Source: Modicisalibacter sp033446685 (GTDB lineage: Bacteria > Pseudomonadota > Gammaproteobacteria > Pseudomonadales > Halomonadaceae). From it: DNA of 64,000 bases. Under the pieces are notes generated by a model. The model had not been told where the DNA came from, did not search any database, and saw nothing but the letters and a program-made list of their open reading frames with translations. Shown here piece by piece: positions 25,677-34,287 of the stretch (positions are counted from its first letter, which is position 1; each line of letters begins with the position of its first letter). The position numbers and the translations under genes were made by a program. The stretch lies in assembly GCF_033446685.1 (NCBI RefSeq), contig NZ_JAWQLY010000007.1, forward strand, positions 201,257-265,256. Direction: 5' to 3'.

Positions 25677-25779
25677 TTAAACTTCTAGCCAACGGCTACT
25701 CTACATAAACAACCGGTTACTGAATAGCTACATAATTCCTTCTTTGCAAAAACTTTATCACGGATTGGACAAGACTTTA

Positions 25780-26613
25780 TCACTTGGCCAAGGTGCCGTC
25801 GCGATAATCGCGTAATGCCTGATCGAGTTCCTCGCGCTGATTCATCACGAAAGGGCCGTAGTGAGCGATCGGCTCGCCATGTGGATGACCAGCCAAGAGC
25901 AGTACCTGCGCGCCTGAGTGGCTGGACAGTGTCAGCGTTTCGCCCGCACCCAAGCTTGCCAGCCGCTGCGCTGAAACTGTTTCCCCGGCTATCTGCAATT
26001 CGCCCTCGAAGACATAGGCCAGCAAGGTCGGCGCATCCTGTTTCAACGTTAGCGTCGCTCCCTGGGCAAGGCGGACATGGGCGATTCCAGCCTGCCCCGC
26101 CAATTCATCCAGCGGTCCGTCGACAGCATGAGTCGCCGTCGCCCAGTGCCCGCCCAGTGCGCTGAGCTCGCCGCCTTCCTCCTCCAGACGCGGCATCTCA
26201 TCGCTCTTAATATCACGATAGGTAGCCGGACTGAGCTTGTCACGCGCGGCCAGGTTGATCCATAGCTGGAAGGCATGGAGCCCGGCATGATCGGTCATCG
26301 GCATTTCCGAATGAATAATGCCGCGGCCGGTATGCATCCATTGGGCGTCGCCGCTGCCAATGGAACTGCTATGGCCGAGGTGGTCTTCATGCATCAATCC
26401 GCCGTGCACGACGTAGGTCAGTGTCTGAATGCCGCGATGCGGATGCGGTGGGAACCCGCCGATGTATTCGTCGGGGTGCTCCGAACCAAGCTCGTCTAAC
26501 ATTAGAAAGGGATCAAGCCCGCCACCGAAATCGTGGATGCGGGAAATCTTGACGCCGTCGCCGTCCTGGCTGGGGTGGCTGGAAACAAGGCGGTTGATTG
26601 TGCGCTGTGACAT
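25780..26613 (-). CDS. Pirin-family protein (cupin, possible quercetinase)
   Basis: The 277-residue protein has the pirin N-terminal cupin with the metal-binding motifs GGFPPHPHRGIQTLTYV (about residues 53-70) and TGRGIIHSEMP (about 97-107), and a pirin C-terminal cupin. Bacterial pirins such as YhhW cleave quercetin in vitro; in vivo roles are unclear. GAGGTAAAG precedes the ATG. It is divergent from a LysR gene at 26712, which may regulate it. Direct repeats ACTTTATCAC (25752-25761 and 25774-25783) overlap its 3' end; their role is unknown. Confidence 0.88.
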   Translation of the reverse strand: MSQRTINRLVSSHPSQDGDGVKISRIHDFGGGLDPFLMLDELGSEHPDEYIGGFPPHPHRGIQTLTYVVHGGLMHEDHLGHSSSIGSGDAQWMHTGRGIIHSEMPMTDHAGLHAFQLWINLAARDKLSPATYRDIKSDEMPRLEEEGGELSALGGHWATATHAVDGPLDELAGQAGIAHVRLAQGATLTLKQDAPTLLAYVFEGELQIAGETVSAQRLASLGAGETLTLSSHSGAQVLLLAGHPHGEPIAHYGPFVMNQREELDQALRDYRDGTLAK

Positions 26614-26711
26614 CGTCTTTACCTCGCTTTAATTGCAATGATTGCATTGTAGGACGACTTTTTCGAAGAATAAGCGCATAGTTTTGCCTTCTTCATTCGA
26701 GGAAAACGAAA

Positions 26712-27662
26712 ATGTCACGAGTGACCCTGGCTCAATGGCAGATGCTTGCAGCGGTCGTCGATCATGGCGGCTTTGCCCGTGCGGCCGAAGCGATCCACAA
26801 GAGCCCCTCGACGCTCAATCACGCCGTTCACAAGCTCGAAGCGCAGCTTGGGGTGTCGATTCTCGAGCCGGTCGGGCGTCAGGTGCGGCTCACCGATGCA
26901 GGCGAGATGCTGTTGCGCCGGGCGCGTCAACTGATCGAGAACGCCGCGGCCCTGGAAGAGGTCGCCGAGGGTATGGCGGCGGGGCTGGAAGCGGAAGTGT
27001 CGTTGGCGGTCGATCAGATATTCCCACCCGATGCGCTGGCCGAAGCGCTTCAGCAGTTTTCCCGCAGCTACCCGCACGTACGCATCCAGCTTCACGAAAC
27101 GGTGCTCAACGGTGGGGTCGAAATGCTCTACGACAAGCGTGTGGACCTGGTGATCTCGGGGCTCGCCGCCCAGGGCTTTCTGGGCGAGCCCCTGGTGACC
27201 CTGCGGTTCATCGCCGTGGCCCATCCCGCTCATCCGTTGCACGCCCTGGCACGCACTCTCGATCTGCGCGATCTGATCCAGCATCGTCAACTGGTGGTTC
27301 GCGATTCGGCCTTGCGCCAATCGATGGATGCCGGCTGGTTGAAGGCCGAGCAGCGCTGGACGGTCGGCCATTTGGCGACTTCGCTGGACATGCTCGAGCG
27401 TGGGCTGGGGTTTGCCTGGCTGCCCGAAACACGCATTCGGGAAGCGCTGGCCGCACGGCGTCTCAAGCCGTTGCCGTTGGCTGCGGGAGGCATACGCGAG
27501 GTCCCCATGCAATTGATCTTCCAGGATCGCGACCGGGCCGGGCCGGCGACCCACGCCATGGCTCAGGCGCTGCATGAGGCCGTCAATGCCTGTTGTCCCA
27601 TCAATGACGATTCGTTTTATTCGAAAGAACAGGCGGAAAACTTGCAGAGTAGCGTCGAATGA
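26712..27662 (+). CDS. LysR-family transcriptional regulator
   Basis: The 316-residue protein has an N-terminal winged helix (LAQWQMLAAVVDHGGFARAAEAIHKS, SLNHAV-like recognition helix) and a LysR substrate domain (about 93-295). The ATG follows GAGGAAAACGAAA. It is divergent from the pirin gene and 49 bases upstream of the glutathionyl-hydroquinone reductase gene. Pirin and hydroquinone reductase both act on aromatic or quinone compounds, so it may sense such a compound; this is inferred from neighbours only. Confidence 0.88.
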   Translation: MSRVTLAQWQMLAAVVDHGGFARAAEAIHKSPSTLNHAVHKLEAQLGVSILEPVGRQVRLTDAGEMLLRRARQLIENAAALEEVAEGMAAGLEAEVSLAVDQIFPPDALAEALQQFSRSYPHVRIQLHETVLNGGVEMLYDKRVDLVISGLAAQGFLGEPLVTLRFIAVAHPAHPLHALARTLDLRDLIQHRQLVVRDSALRQSMDAGWLKAEQRWTVGHLATSLDMLERGLGFAWLPETRIREALAARRLKPLPLAAGGIREVPMQLIFQDRDRAGPATHAMAQALHEAVNACCPINDDSFYSKEQAENLQSSVE

Positions 27663-27711
27663 ATCGGTTTAAGCTGGAAGGAAATGGCTAACCGATATTC
27701 AGGAGACGACG

Positions 27712-28716
27712 ATGGGCTTGTTGATCGAAGGCCAATGGCACGACCAATGGTATGACACCAAGGCGCATGGCGGGGAGTTCGTTCGAGAGTCGGCCAAGTT
27801 GCGCGACTGGGTGACACCCGACGGGCGACCCGGGCCCGATGGCCAGCCGGGTATACAGGCTCAAGCCGAGCGCTTCCACCTCTATGTTTCGCTGGCTTGT
27901 CCCTGGGCGCACCGTACCCTGATCCTGCGCAAGCTCAAGGGGCTGGATGGGTTGATCGGCGTCTCCCATACCAGCCCGCTGATGCTCGATCAGGGCTGGA
28001 CGTACAATCGGGCGGAGGGTTCCAGTGGCGATCCCATCAATGGCGTCGATTATCATCATCAGCTCTATACGCTGACCGATGGCCGTTATACCGGCCGTGT
28101 CACCGTACCGGCGTTGTGGGACAGGCAAGCCCGACGCATCGTCAACAACGAGTCGGCCGACTTGGTGCGCATGTTCAACGGCGCCTTCGACGAGCTGACC
28201 GGCAACACCCTGGATCTCTATCCCGAGGATCTGCGAGAGACCATCGAAGCGATCAACGCTGATGTCTACGATCACATCAATAACGGGGTCTACAAAGCCG
28301 GGTTTGCCACCGAGCAGGACGTCTACGACAAACACGTAACGGCCCTGTTCGAGGCGCTCGGGCGCATGGAGACGCGCCTGGGCGAGCAGCGTTACCTGGT
28401 CGGGGAATGGCTGACCGAAGCGGACATCCGGCTATTTACCACCCTGGTGCGTTTCGATGCCGTCTATCACGGGCATTTCAAGTGCAATCTGCGGCGTATA
28501 GCCGACTATCCCAACCTGGCGAACTACCTGCGCGAGTTGTACCAATGGCCGGGAGTCGGCGAGACGGTCGATTTCGACCATATCAAGCGCCACTACTATG
28601 CCAGCCACGCCACCATCAATCCCACGGGTATCGTGCCCAAGGGGCCGATCCTCGATCTCGAGCGCCCCCATGACCGCGAGCGCCTACCGGGGCGAGGCAT
28701 TCGCGAGAAGGGCTGA
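27712..28716 (+). CDS. yqjG: Glutathionyl-hydroquinone reductase (YqjG/ECM4-type glutathione transferase)
   Basis: The 334-residue xi-class glutathione transferase has the catalytic Cys63 in LYVSLACPWAHRTLIL, at the same position as E. coli YqjG, and the family's long N-terminal extension. It reduces S-glutathionyl-hydroquinones in the cytoplasm. AGGAGACGACG precedes the ATG. The gene follows the LysR regulator on the same strand and is followed by short repeats rather than a clear terminator. Confidence 0.92.
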   Translation: MGLLIEGQWHDQWYDTKAHGGEFVRESAKLRDWVTPDGRPGPDGQPGIQAQAERFHLYVSLACPWAHRTLILRKLKGLDGLIGVSHTSPLMLDQGWTYNRAEGSSGDPINGVDYHHQLYTLTDGRYTGRVTVPALWDRQARRIVNNESADLVRMFNGAFDELTGNTLDLYPEDLRETIEAINADVYDHINNGVYKAGFATEQDVYDKHVTALFEALGRMETRLGEQRYLVGEWLTEADIRLFTTLVRFDAVYHGHFKCNLRRIADYPNLANYLRELYQWPGVGETVDFDHIKRHYYASHATINPTGIVPKGPILDLERPHDRERLPGRGIREKG

Positions 28717-28780
28717 AGCTACGAGCTACGGGCTACGAGCAGTAAGATTGCAGGATGGCGGCGCTGGTGCATCATAAGCT

Positions 28781-28836
28781 GAAGCCCGAAGCCCGAAGCC
28801 CGAAGCCCGAAGCCCGAAGCCCGAAGCCCGAAGCCT
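28781..28836. repeat. Tandem heptanucleotide repeat GAAGCCC, about 8 copies
   Basis: Seven perfect GAAGCCC units run from 28781 to 28829, followed by GAAGCCT at 28830-28836. The array runs directly into the yaiI stop codon. Just upstream (28719-28740) is a related short repeat of CTACGAG/CTACGGG units. Such arrays are prone to slippage. Confidence 0.8.
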
Positions 28837-29294
28837 CATGACTTCTTGGCGTGGCGCTCCAGCCAGCGATCCAGGGCGTTGGCGAATTCGCGACGCTCGC
28901 TGTCGCCATAGCCGCTAGGGCCAGCGGTGTGTTCGCCGCTGGCGCGCAGGGTTTCCATGAAATCGCGCATCTGCACGCGGGCGCGGATATTGTCCGGGGT
29001 CAGCGCCTCGCCGCGATTGGTCATGACTTCGGCGCCCTTGTCGATCGCCTCCAGGGCGAGCGGCAGGTCGGCGGTAACCAACAGATCGCCGCTTTCGATG
29101 CGTCGGACGATCGCGTTGTCGGCGGCGTCGAAGCCGCTGGCGACCGCCAGCGGCTTGACCCAGCGCGAGGGCGGCAGAGGCACCTGATGGTTGGCGACGA
29201 ACCAAGCCGTGGTCCGGGTGCGCTCGGCGGCGCGGATCAGGATATCCCGCGCGGCGCGCGGGCAGGCATCGGCATCGATCCACAGGCTGGGCAT
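28836..29294 (-). CDS. yaiI: YaiI/YqxD family (UPF0178) protein
   Basis: The 152-residue protein matches UPF0178: LWIDADACPRAARDILIRAAERT at the N terminus, VTADLPLALEAIDKGAEVMTNRGE near residue 75, and ANALDRWLERH at the C terminus. The family has a PIN-like fold with conserved acidic residues, but no established function. Its stop codon abuts the GAAGCCC array, so repeat-length changes could alter its 3' end. Confidence 0.88.
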   Translation of the reverse strand: MPSLWIDADACPRAARDILIRAAERTRTTAWFVANHQVPLPPSRWVKPLAVASGFDAADNAIVRRIESGDLLVTADLPLALEAIDKGAEVMTNRGEALTPDNIRARVQMRDFMETLRASGEHTAGPSGYGDSERREFANALDRWLERHAKKS

Positions 29295-29715
29295 CGGTCT
29301 CTCCCGGTCGGATAATTAGGCGGCGAATGGAAAAGGGGTAGGCAAACCCTACTCGACGATGGTAGCATGCTTGCTCCTCGCATGTGCTGACCCCACCATC
29401 CAGCTGATTCGCCCCCATCGAAATGCCAACGGGCAGGGGACGTTTCTCTCGCAAGGCGCGCAGTTCGACTCGACGAGCGACTGCCTCGAGCGCCAGGTGC
29501 ATTGATGGAACGCCACAGTTGCCGACTCGGCTCCGGCGTGCAAGGTCGCCACACTGTTCGTCCGTTTCCGCATTCCGCGGTGACGCTAGAGAAGCGGACA
29601 GGATGCAGGTGCGACCCGGTACCTGTCACGTTGTCGACGATTTGATCGACAGCCGCAATCGACACGGTGCCACGACAATTTCCCGCCGGTGACTGCCGGC
29701 TACTCAAGGTGTGAT
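29295..29715 (+). other. Intergenic region / long leader upstream of deaD
   Basis: These 421 bases hold no ORF with family features or good ribosome-binding site. Cold-shock DEAD-box helicase genes often have long 5' untranslated leaders, so part may be the deaD leader. A small inverted repeat GTAGG-caaac-CCTAC lies around 29337-29352. Confidence 0.4.
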
Positions 29716-31425
29716 ATGACCTCGACTTCTGTCGCCTCGCCGAGCTTCGGCGACCTGGCACTGCTGCCTGCTGTGCTCTCCGCCCTGGAAACCCTGGGCT
29801 ATCAGAATCCTTCGCCGATCCAGGCGCAGACCATTCCTGCGCTGCTGGAAGGCCGTGACATGCTGGGCCAGGCCCAGACCGGTACCGGCAAGACCGCGGC
29901 GTTCGCGCTGCCGGTGCTGTCGAAACTCGAACTGACCCGCCGCGAGCCGCAGGTGCTGGTGCTGGCGCCGACCCGTGAGCTGGCCCAGCAGGTCGCCGTG
30001 TCGTTCACCAAGTACGGCCAGAACCTCAAGGGCCTGGAAGTGGCCAGCCTGTGTGGCGGCCAGGAATATCGCGAGCAGCTCGGCGCGCTGCGCCGCGGTG
30101 CGCAGGTGATCGTCGGTACCCCCGGCCGGGTGATCGATCATCTCGATCGCGGCAGCCTCAAGCTGGACGGTCTGTCCGCCTTGATCCTCGATGAAGCCGA
30201 CGAGATGCTGCGCATGGGCTTCATCGACGACGTCAAGCGCGTGGTCGCCGATACGCCCAAGGATGCCCAGCGGGTGTTCTTCTCCGCGACGCTGCCGGCC
30301 GAGATCGAGCGTATCGTCAATCGCTACCTGGTCGATCCGGTCAAGGTGGCCATCGAGTCCAGGGCCGACACCGCGGCGAGCATCGACCAGCGCCTGGTGC
30401 GCGTCGATGGCGGTGCCAAGCTGGAAGCGTTGTCGCGGATTCTCGAAGTCGAGCCGGTGGATGCGGCGATCGTCTTCGTGCGCACCCGTGCCGCCTGTAC
30501 CACCCTGGTCGAGCAGTTGACCCTGCGCGGTATCAATGCCGCGGCGCTGTCGGGCGATCTGGACCAGAGCCTGCGCGAGCGTACCGTCACCCGGCTCAAG
30601 CGTGGCAAGATCGACGTGCTGGTGGCGACCGACGTGGCCGCCCGTGGTCTCGACGTGCCGCGCATCACTCACATCATCAATTACGATCTGCCGCAGGACA
30701 GCGAGGCCTATACGCACCGCATCGGGCGTACCGGTCGTGCCGGGCGCTCGGGTGTGGCGATCACCTTCGCCGGTGTCCGCGAGACCCGCAAGGTACGCTG
30801 GCTGGAGCAGGCCACCGGCCAGACGCTGACCGATACGCAACTGCCCGACGAAGCGGCGATTCGCGGTCATCGTGACGAGCGCTTCCGCGAGCGCGTCATT
30901 GGCGCGCTGACCGCCGGTGCGGACGCGCAGCGTAGCCTGATCGAGCGACTGATCGACGAAGGCCAGGACCCGGTCGAACTGGCTTGTGCCTTCGCCGCCA
31001 TGGCGCGTGCCGACGAGGCGCCCATCGGTCGCCTGCCCAAGCCGGGCGCACGCAACGATCGCGATGGCTCGCCGCGCGACGGTAAGCCGCCGCGCCGCCG
31101 TGACAGCGGTCCCAGCGAGGGCATGACGCGCTATCGTGTCTCGGTGGGCCACAAGGACGGCGTCAAGCCGGGCCAACTGGTCGGCGCGCTGGCCAATGAA
31201 GGTGGTATCGAGGGCGCGCGTATCGGTCGCATCGATATCCGCAACGCCTTCTCGGTGGTCGAGCTGCCCAGTTCGCTGCCGACCTCGATCCTCGCCAAGA
31301 TGGCGCGTGCCCGGGTCGCCGGCCAGGCGCTGGAGATCGCCGAGGACCAGGGCGCGCCGACGGAGCGTCCGGCACGTCGTCGCAGCAGCGATGACGCGCC
31401 GATTCGCCGCCGCTCGCGGGCCTGA
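29716..31425 (+). CDS. deaD: Cold-shock-type DEAD-box RNA helicase DeaD/CsdA
   Basis: The 569-residue ATP-dependent RNA helicase has the Q motif (GYQNPSPIQAQTIP), Walker A AQTGTGKT (53-60), DEAD (LILDEADEML), SAT, and HRIGRTGRAGRSG (about 334). A DbpA/CsdA-type RNA-binding domain lies near 470-545 (TRYRVSVGHKDGVKPGQLVG), and the tail is Arg-rich. It unwinds structured RNA in ribosome assembly and mRNA turnover. I chose ATG 29716 with AAGGTG just upstream; nine earlier codons are open from 29689 without support. A bTHX ribosomal gene follows. Confidence 0.93.
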   Translation: MTSTSVASPSFGDLALLPAVLSALETLGYQNPSPIQAQTIPALLEGRDMLGQAQTGTGKTAAFALPVLSKLELTRREPQVLVLAPTRELAQQVAVSFTKYGQNLKGLEVASLCGGQEYREQLGALRRGAQVIVGTPGRVIDHLDRGSLKLDGLSALILDEADEMLRMGFIDDVKRVVADTPKDAQRVFFSATLPAEIERIVNRYLVDPVKVAIESRADTAASIDQRLVRVDGGAKLEALSRILEVEPVDAAIVFVRTRAACTTLVEQLTLRGINAAALSGDLDQSLRERTVTRLKRGKIDVLVATDVAARGLDVPRITHIINYDLPQDSEAYTHRIGRTGRAGRSGVAITFAGVRETRKVRWLEQATGQTLTDTQLPDEAAIRGHRDERFRERVIGALTAGADAQRSLIERLIDEGQDPVELACAFAAMARADEAPIGRLPKPGARNDRDGSPRDGKPPRRRDSGPSEGMTRYRVSVGHKDGVKPGQLVGALANEGGIEGARIGRIDIRNAFSVVELPSSLPTSILAKMARARVAGQALEIAEDQGAPTERPARRRSSDDAPIRRRSRA

Positions 31426-31541
31426 GACGAATGCCGCTGCGACTTGACCCTGATTCTTGACCCAAGCGCCGGACGGTCACCACACTGAGGGGCAATCGCC
31501 TACGGGCGGTTCGACACTTCAGCGGTACACGGAGGTGACAG

Positions 31542-31655
31542 ATGGCCAAAGGTGATATTCGCAGCCGGCGCGGCAAGGTCGCCAACGGTTCATACGGTCG
31601 GCGGCGGCCTAGCGACCAGCGTCAGGCCGAGCGCTACAGGCAGCGCGGCTACTGA
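31542..31655 (+). CDS. 30S ribosomal protein bTHX family
   Basis: A 37-codon gene with a very strong ribosome-binding site (GGAGGTGA, 31531-31538). Its product begins MAKGDIRSRRGKVANGSYG and is Arg/Lys-rich. This matches the bTHX (ribo_THX) consensus of GKGDxxTRRGKxxxGSxGxxRP, a small basic 30S protein. It lies between deaD and a strong terminator, so it may be co-transcribed with the helicase, which fits a ribosome-assembly theme. It is shorter than most gene-calling cut-offs. Confidence 0.85.
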   Translation: MAKGDIRSRRGKVANGSYGRRRPSDQRQAERYRQRGY

Positions 31656-31676
31656 GCGCGACGGTTAGCGAAATGC

Positions 31677-31711
31677 AAACGGGGGTGGCCATTGGCCACC
31701 CCCGTTTTTTT
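31677..31711. terminator. Rho-independent terminator, bTHX / slt
   Basis: AAACGGGGGTGGCC (31677-31690), loop ATT, and GGCCACCCCCGTTT (31694-31707) form a perfect 14-bp stem followed by a T-run to 31711. The A-run on the other side lets it also end the convergent slt transcript. Confidence 0.9.
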
Positions 31712-31754
31712 GCCGCACAGGCCGAGCCGGACGGCTTCGGCACCTTCGAAAGAT

Positions 31755-33698
31755 TCAGTTGCGGGCCAGCAGCGAGGCGTCGTAACGATGCTGGCGTTCG
31801 CTGTCGTCGAGCATGGCGATGCCCTGGGTGTCGCCGCCGTTGGCCAGACTGGCGAAGATCACCCGGTAGGCGAGCACGGCCTGTACATAGGCCCGGGTCT
31901 CGCGATAGGGGATGCTTTCGACGAACAGGTCGAACTCACGGGGCGCCTCGCGCAGCCAGCGATCGACCCGGCCCGGGCCGGCGTTATAGGCCGCGACGGC
32001 GGCCAAGCGGTTGCCGCTGTAACGGTCCATCATCTCGCGGATGTAATGACTGCCCAGACGGATGTTGCTTTCGGGCTGATAAAGCTCCTCGGGACTGGGC
32101 CGGTCGAAGCCATGGCGATCGCTGACGTGCTCGGCGGTACCCGGCATCAGTTGCATCAGCCCGCGTGCCCCGACCGGCGAGTGTGCCTGGGGGTTGAAAG
32201 CGCTTTCGCGACGCGCGATGCCCATCAGCAGAAACGGGTCGACGTCGGCGCGCTCGCCCCATTCGCGAAAGCTGGCCCGGTAGGCCGGCGGAAAGCGCCA
32301 ATCGAGCGCGTCCCACTGGTCAGAGAGAATCGTGGTCTGAACGGCCATCGCGTACCAGCCCCGGCGCAGGGCGTAGTCGGCCAGCGCGCGGGCCTGCTCT
32401 TCGCTGGCCTGCTGCGAGGCGTAGTACCACTCGCTGCGCGCCAGTCCCGGTTCGCCGATACGCATCAGCGCTTCGGTGCGCTGAACCGTCGGCCAGTCAT
32501 CGACCATCTGGCGATAGGCGTCGTTGAACTCGGCGAGGTGACGGTTGAGCGCGTAGGGCCGGCCGAGCCGGTCGGCAGCGGCGAAGCCGTAGAAGCTGCG
32601 CTGATCGGCGGCGGCGGCGAAGGCCTTCGCCGCGGTCTGCTCGTCGCCTAGCTCGTCCAGCGCGCGGCCCAGCCAGTACTGCCAACGGGCATCCTGACGC
32701 GGGTCGTCGGGCATCGCGTGGACCCAGTCGATGACGCCTTGCCAGTCGCGCTCGGCCAGTGCGCGGCGCACCCGCAGTTCGAGCAGGTCGCCGTCGGCCA
32801 GCCGGGCCAGGTTGGCGTCCACCCAGGCGCGGTTGTTGACGATCTCGCGGGCCATCGAGTAGAACGCCAGGTCTTTCTCGATGGTATGCCGCTGGGCGTC
32901 GCTGAGCGCCAGATACGGGGCGATCTTGCGCCAGGCTTCGAGCGCGGCTTCGGTATCGGCGCGGGTGAACTGGTGCATGGCCGCCATGAACAGCGTCGTG
33001 CTGGCGCCGTCGGGGCCGACGTCGCGGGGCACCCGGGTGATGGCCGAGTAATCCTTGCGCAGCCGCTCGAGGGCTTCCTTGGCGCCGCCCCAGCCTGCGG
33101 GTAACTGGCCTTCCAGATAATTCATCAGCCCGGTTTCGCCGGCCTCCCAGGCCAGCATCAGACGCCGCCAGATCGCCTTTCCATCGATCTCCCCGCGCGC
33201 GCGCAAGGTGTCGAACAGCGAATTGCATTCGCTGGGCTGGGAGCGCCCGGCGAGCCACAGTTCGCGTCCACCTGCGGCGGCGGCGGCCGGGTCGCGGTCG
33301 AGCAGGGCGGTGTAGTAGTAGCATTGGCGGATCGTGCCGCGGGGTTCGCCATCACTGACCGCGAGGAGGTCGCTAAAGCGTCCGGCCCGGCCATACTCGA
33401 TCTCGGCGATGCCGCGCAGCCAGTCGCCGAGCGGCGAATCGGCATAGCGCGTCAGGTAGGCGTTGACGGTCGCCGGGTCGACGTTGGGCAGGCGCTCGCG
33501 CAGGCGGTGATACTCGACATACCCGGCCAGCACATGGTCGTCGATGGCGGCCTGATCGATGCGGTTCCACTGATGGTTGCGGGCGGCTTCCAGCGCATTG
33601 CGCATGGCGCGGTCGGCGGCCTCGTCGGCGAGGGCCGGCAGGCTCAGCAATAGTGCGCTAATCAGCGCGAGTCCACGGCGGGGAACTCGAAAAGGCAT
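31755..33698 (-). CDS. slt: Soluble lytic murein transglycosylase (Slt70-type)
   Basis: The 647-residue periplasmic enzyme has a signal peptide (residues 1-24, ending SLPALA), a long alpha-helical superhelical U/L region (about 30-470), and a C-terminal SLT domain (about 475-620). The SLT domain has catalytic Glu in ARRESAFNPQAHSPVGARGLMQ (split here by family spacing) and AAYNAGPGRVDRWL. It cleaves peptidoglycan glycan strands to 1,6-anhydromuropeptides. I chose ATG 33698 because GAGGAG lies seven bases upstream; an ATG at 33716 would put six residues before the signal peptide. Confidence 0.9.
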   Translation of the reverse strand: MPFRVPRRGLALISALLLSLPALADEAADRAMRNALEAARNHQWNRIDQAAIDDHVLAGYVEYHRLRERLPNVDPATVNAYLTRYADSPLGDWLRGIAEIEYGRAGRFSDLLAVSDGEPRGTIRQCYYYTALLDRDPAAAAAGGRELWLAGRSQPSECNSLFDTLRARGEIDGKAIWRRLMLAWEAGETGLMNYLEGQLPAGWGGAKEALERLRKDYSAITRVPRDVGPDGASTTLFMAAMHQFTRADTEAALEAWRKIAPYLALSDAQRHTIEKDLAFYSMAREIVNNRAWVDANLARLADGDLLELRVRRALAERDWQGVIDWVHAMPDDPRQDARWQYWLGRALDELGDEQTAAKAFAAAADQRSFYGFAAADRLGRPYALNRHLAEFNDAYRQMVDDWPTVQRTEALMRIGEPGLARSEWYYASQQASEEQARALADYALRRGWYAMAVQTTILSDQWDALDWRFPPAYRASFREWGERADVDPFLLMGIARRESAFNPQAHSPVGARGLMQLMPGTAEHVSDRHGFDRPSPEELYQPESNIRLGSHYIREMMDRYSGNRLAAVAAYNAGPGRVDRWLREAPREFDLFVESIPYRETRAYVQAVLAYRVIFASLANGGDTQGIAMLDDSERQHRYDASLLARN

Positions 33699-33833
33699 CG
33701 GCGACTCCTCGTTCATGCTTGCCTATCGGATACGGACTGCCTCATCCTCGCCGATAGCGCTGCACTTGAGTAGTGTTGTTTGGTGTCCATGTACTATTCG
33801 GCGGTCCGGCGTGCGACACAAGGAGAGATCGAG

Positions 33834-34175
33834 ATGGCGGGATTCAAGGCATGGAACATCGCCGCGCGTCTCAAAAGACGCGGCGGCGCGCTGGCGCAGA
33901 TGGCGCGGGCGATGCGTTTGTTCGTACCCATGTGTAGCGATGTCCTGCGTGGGCGCTATCGCCCGGTGCCCTGGTCGGCAATCGGCTGGATGGCGCTGGC
34001 CGTGGTGTATCTGGTTTCGCCAATCGACCTGCTACCCGATTTCCTGTTGCTGATCGGGGTGGTCGACGACGTAGTGATCGTCGGCTGGCTGCTGACCCGC
34101 GTGGACGCGGCGCTGGCCGATTACCGGCGCTGGAAGGGCGTCGACATGCCGGTGCGCCGCCCGCCGCCGCGCTGA
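33834..34175 (+). CDS. DUF1232 (YkvA-like) membrane protein
   Basis: This 113-residue protein has the DUF1232 motif YLVSPIDLLPDFLLLIGVVDDVVIVGWLL (split across two hydrophobic segments, about residues 58-90), with a basic N terminus. Function of the family is unknown. I chose ATG 33834 because AAGGAGA (33820-33826) lies seven bases upstream; the frame is open from 33780 without support. It stands alone between slt and htpG. Confidence 0.82.
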   Translation: MAGFKAWNIAARLKRRGGALAQMARAMRLFVPMCSDVLRGRYRPVPWSAIGWMALAVVYLVSPIDLLPDFLLLIGVVDDVVIVGWLLTRVDAALADYRRWKGVDMPVRRPPPR

Positions 34176-34219
34176 ACCGCCCCTTGTTGTCGGCTTTCCG
34201 CGGATCGAGCCGGCAAATG

Positions 34220-34247
34220 CTTGAAATGCCTGCCCGGGGCCCCATAT
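34220..34247 (+). promoter_or_regulatory. Sigma-32-type heat-shock promoter of htpG
   Basis: CTTGAAA at 34220-34226 and CCCCATAT at 34240-34247, separated by 13 bases, match the RpoH consensus (CTTGAAA, 13-14 bases, CCCCATnT). The ATG of htpG is 40 bases downstream. Confidence 0.85.
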
Positions 34248-34287
34248 CGGTGACGGAACGTTGTTCAACACCATGAGGGGCCGCTAA

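Noticed and set aside
28781..28836. GAAGCCC array as a CRISPR
   Set aside because: The units are contiguous heptamers with no spacers, and there are no cas genes.
29423..29692. 89-codon frame in the deaD leader
   Set aside because: Arg/Ser-rich, no ribosome-binding site, no recognisable family; more likely untranslated leader.
29704..31176. 490-codon minus-strand frame opposite deaD
   Set aside because: Antisense to a gene with all DEAD-box motifs; composition typical of a reverse shadow.
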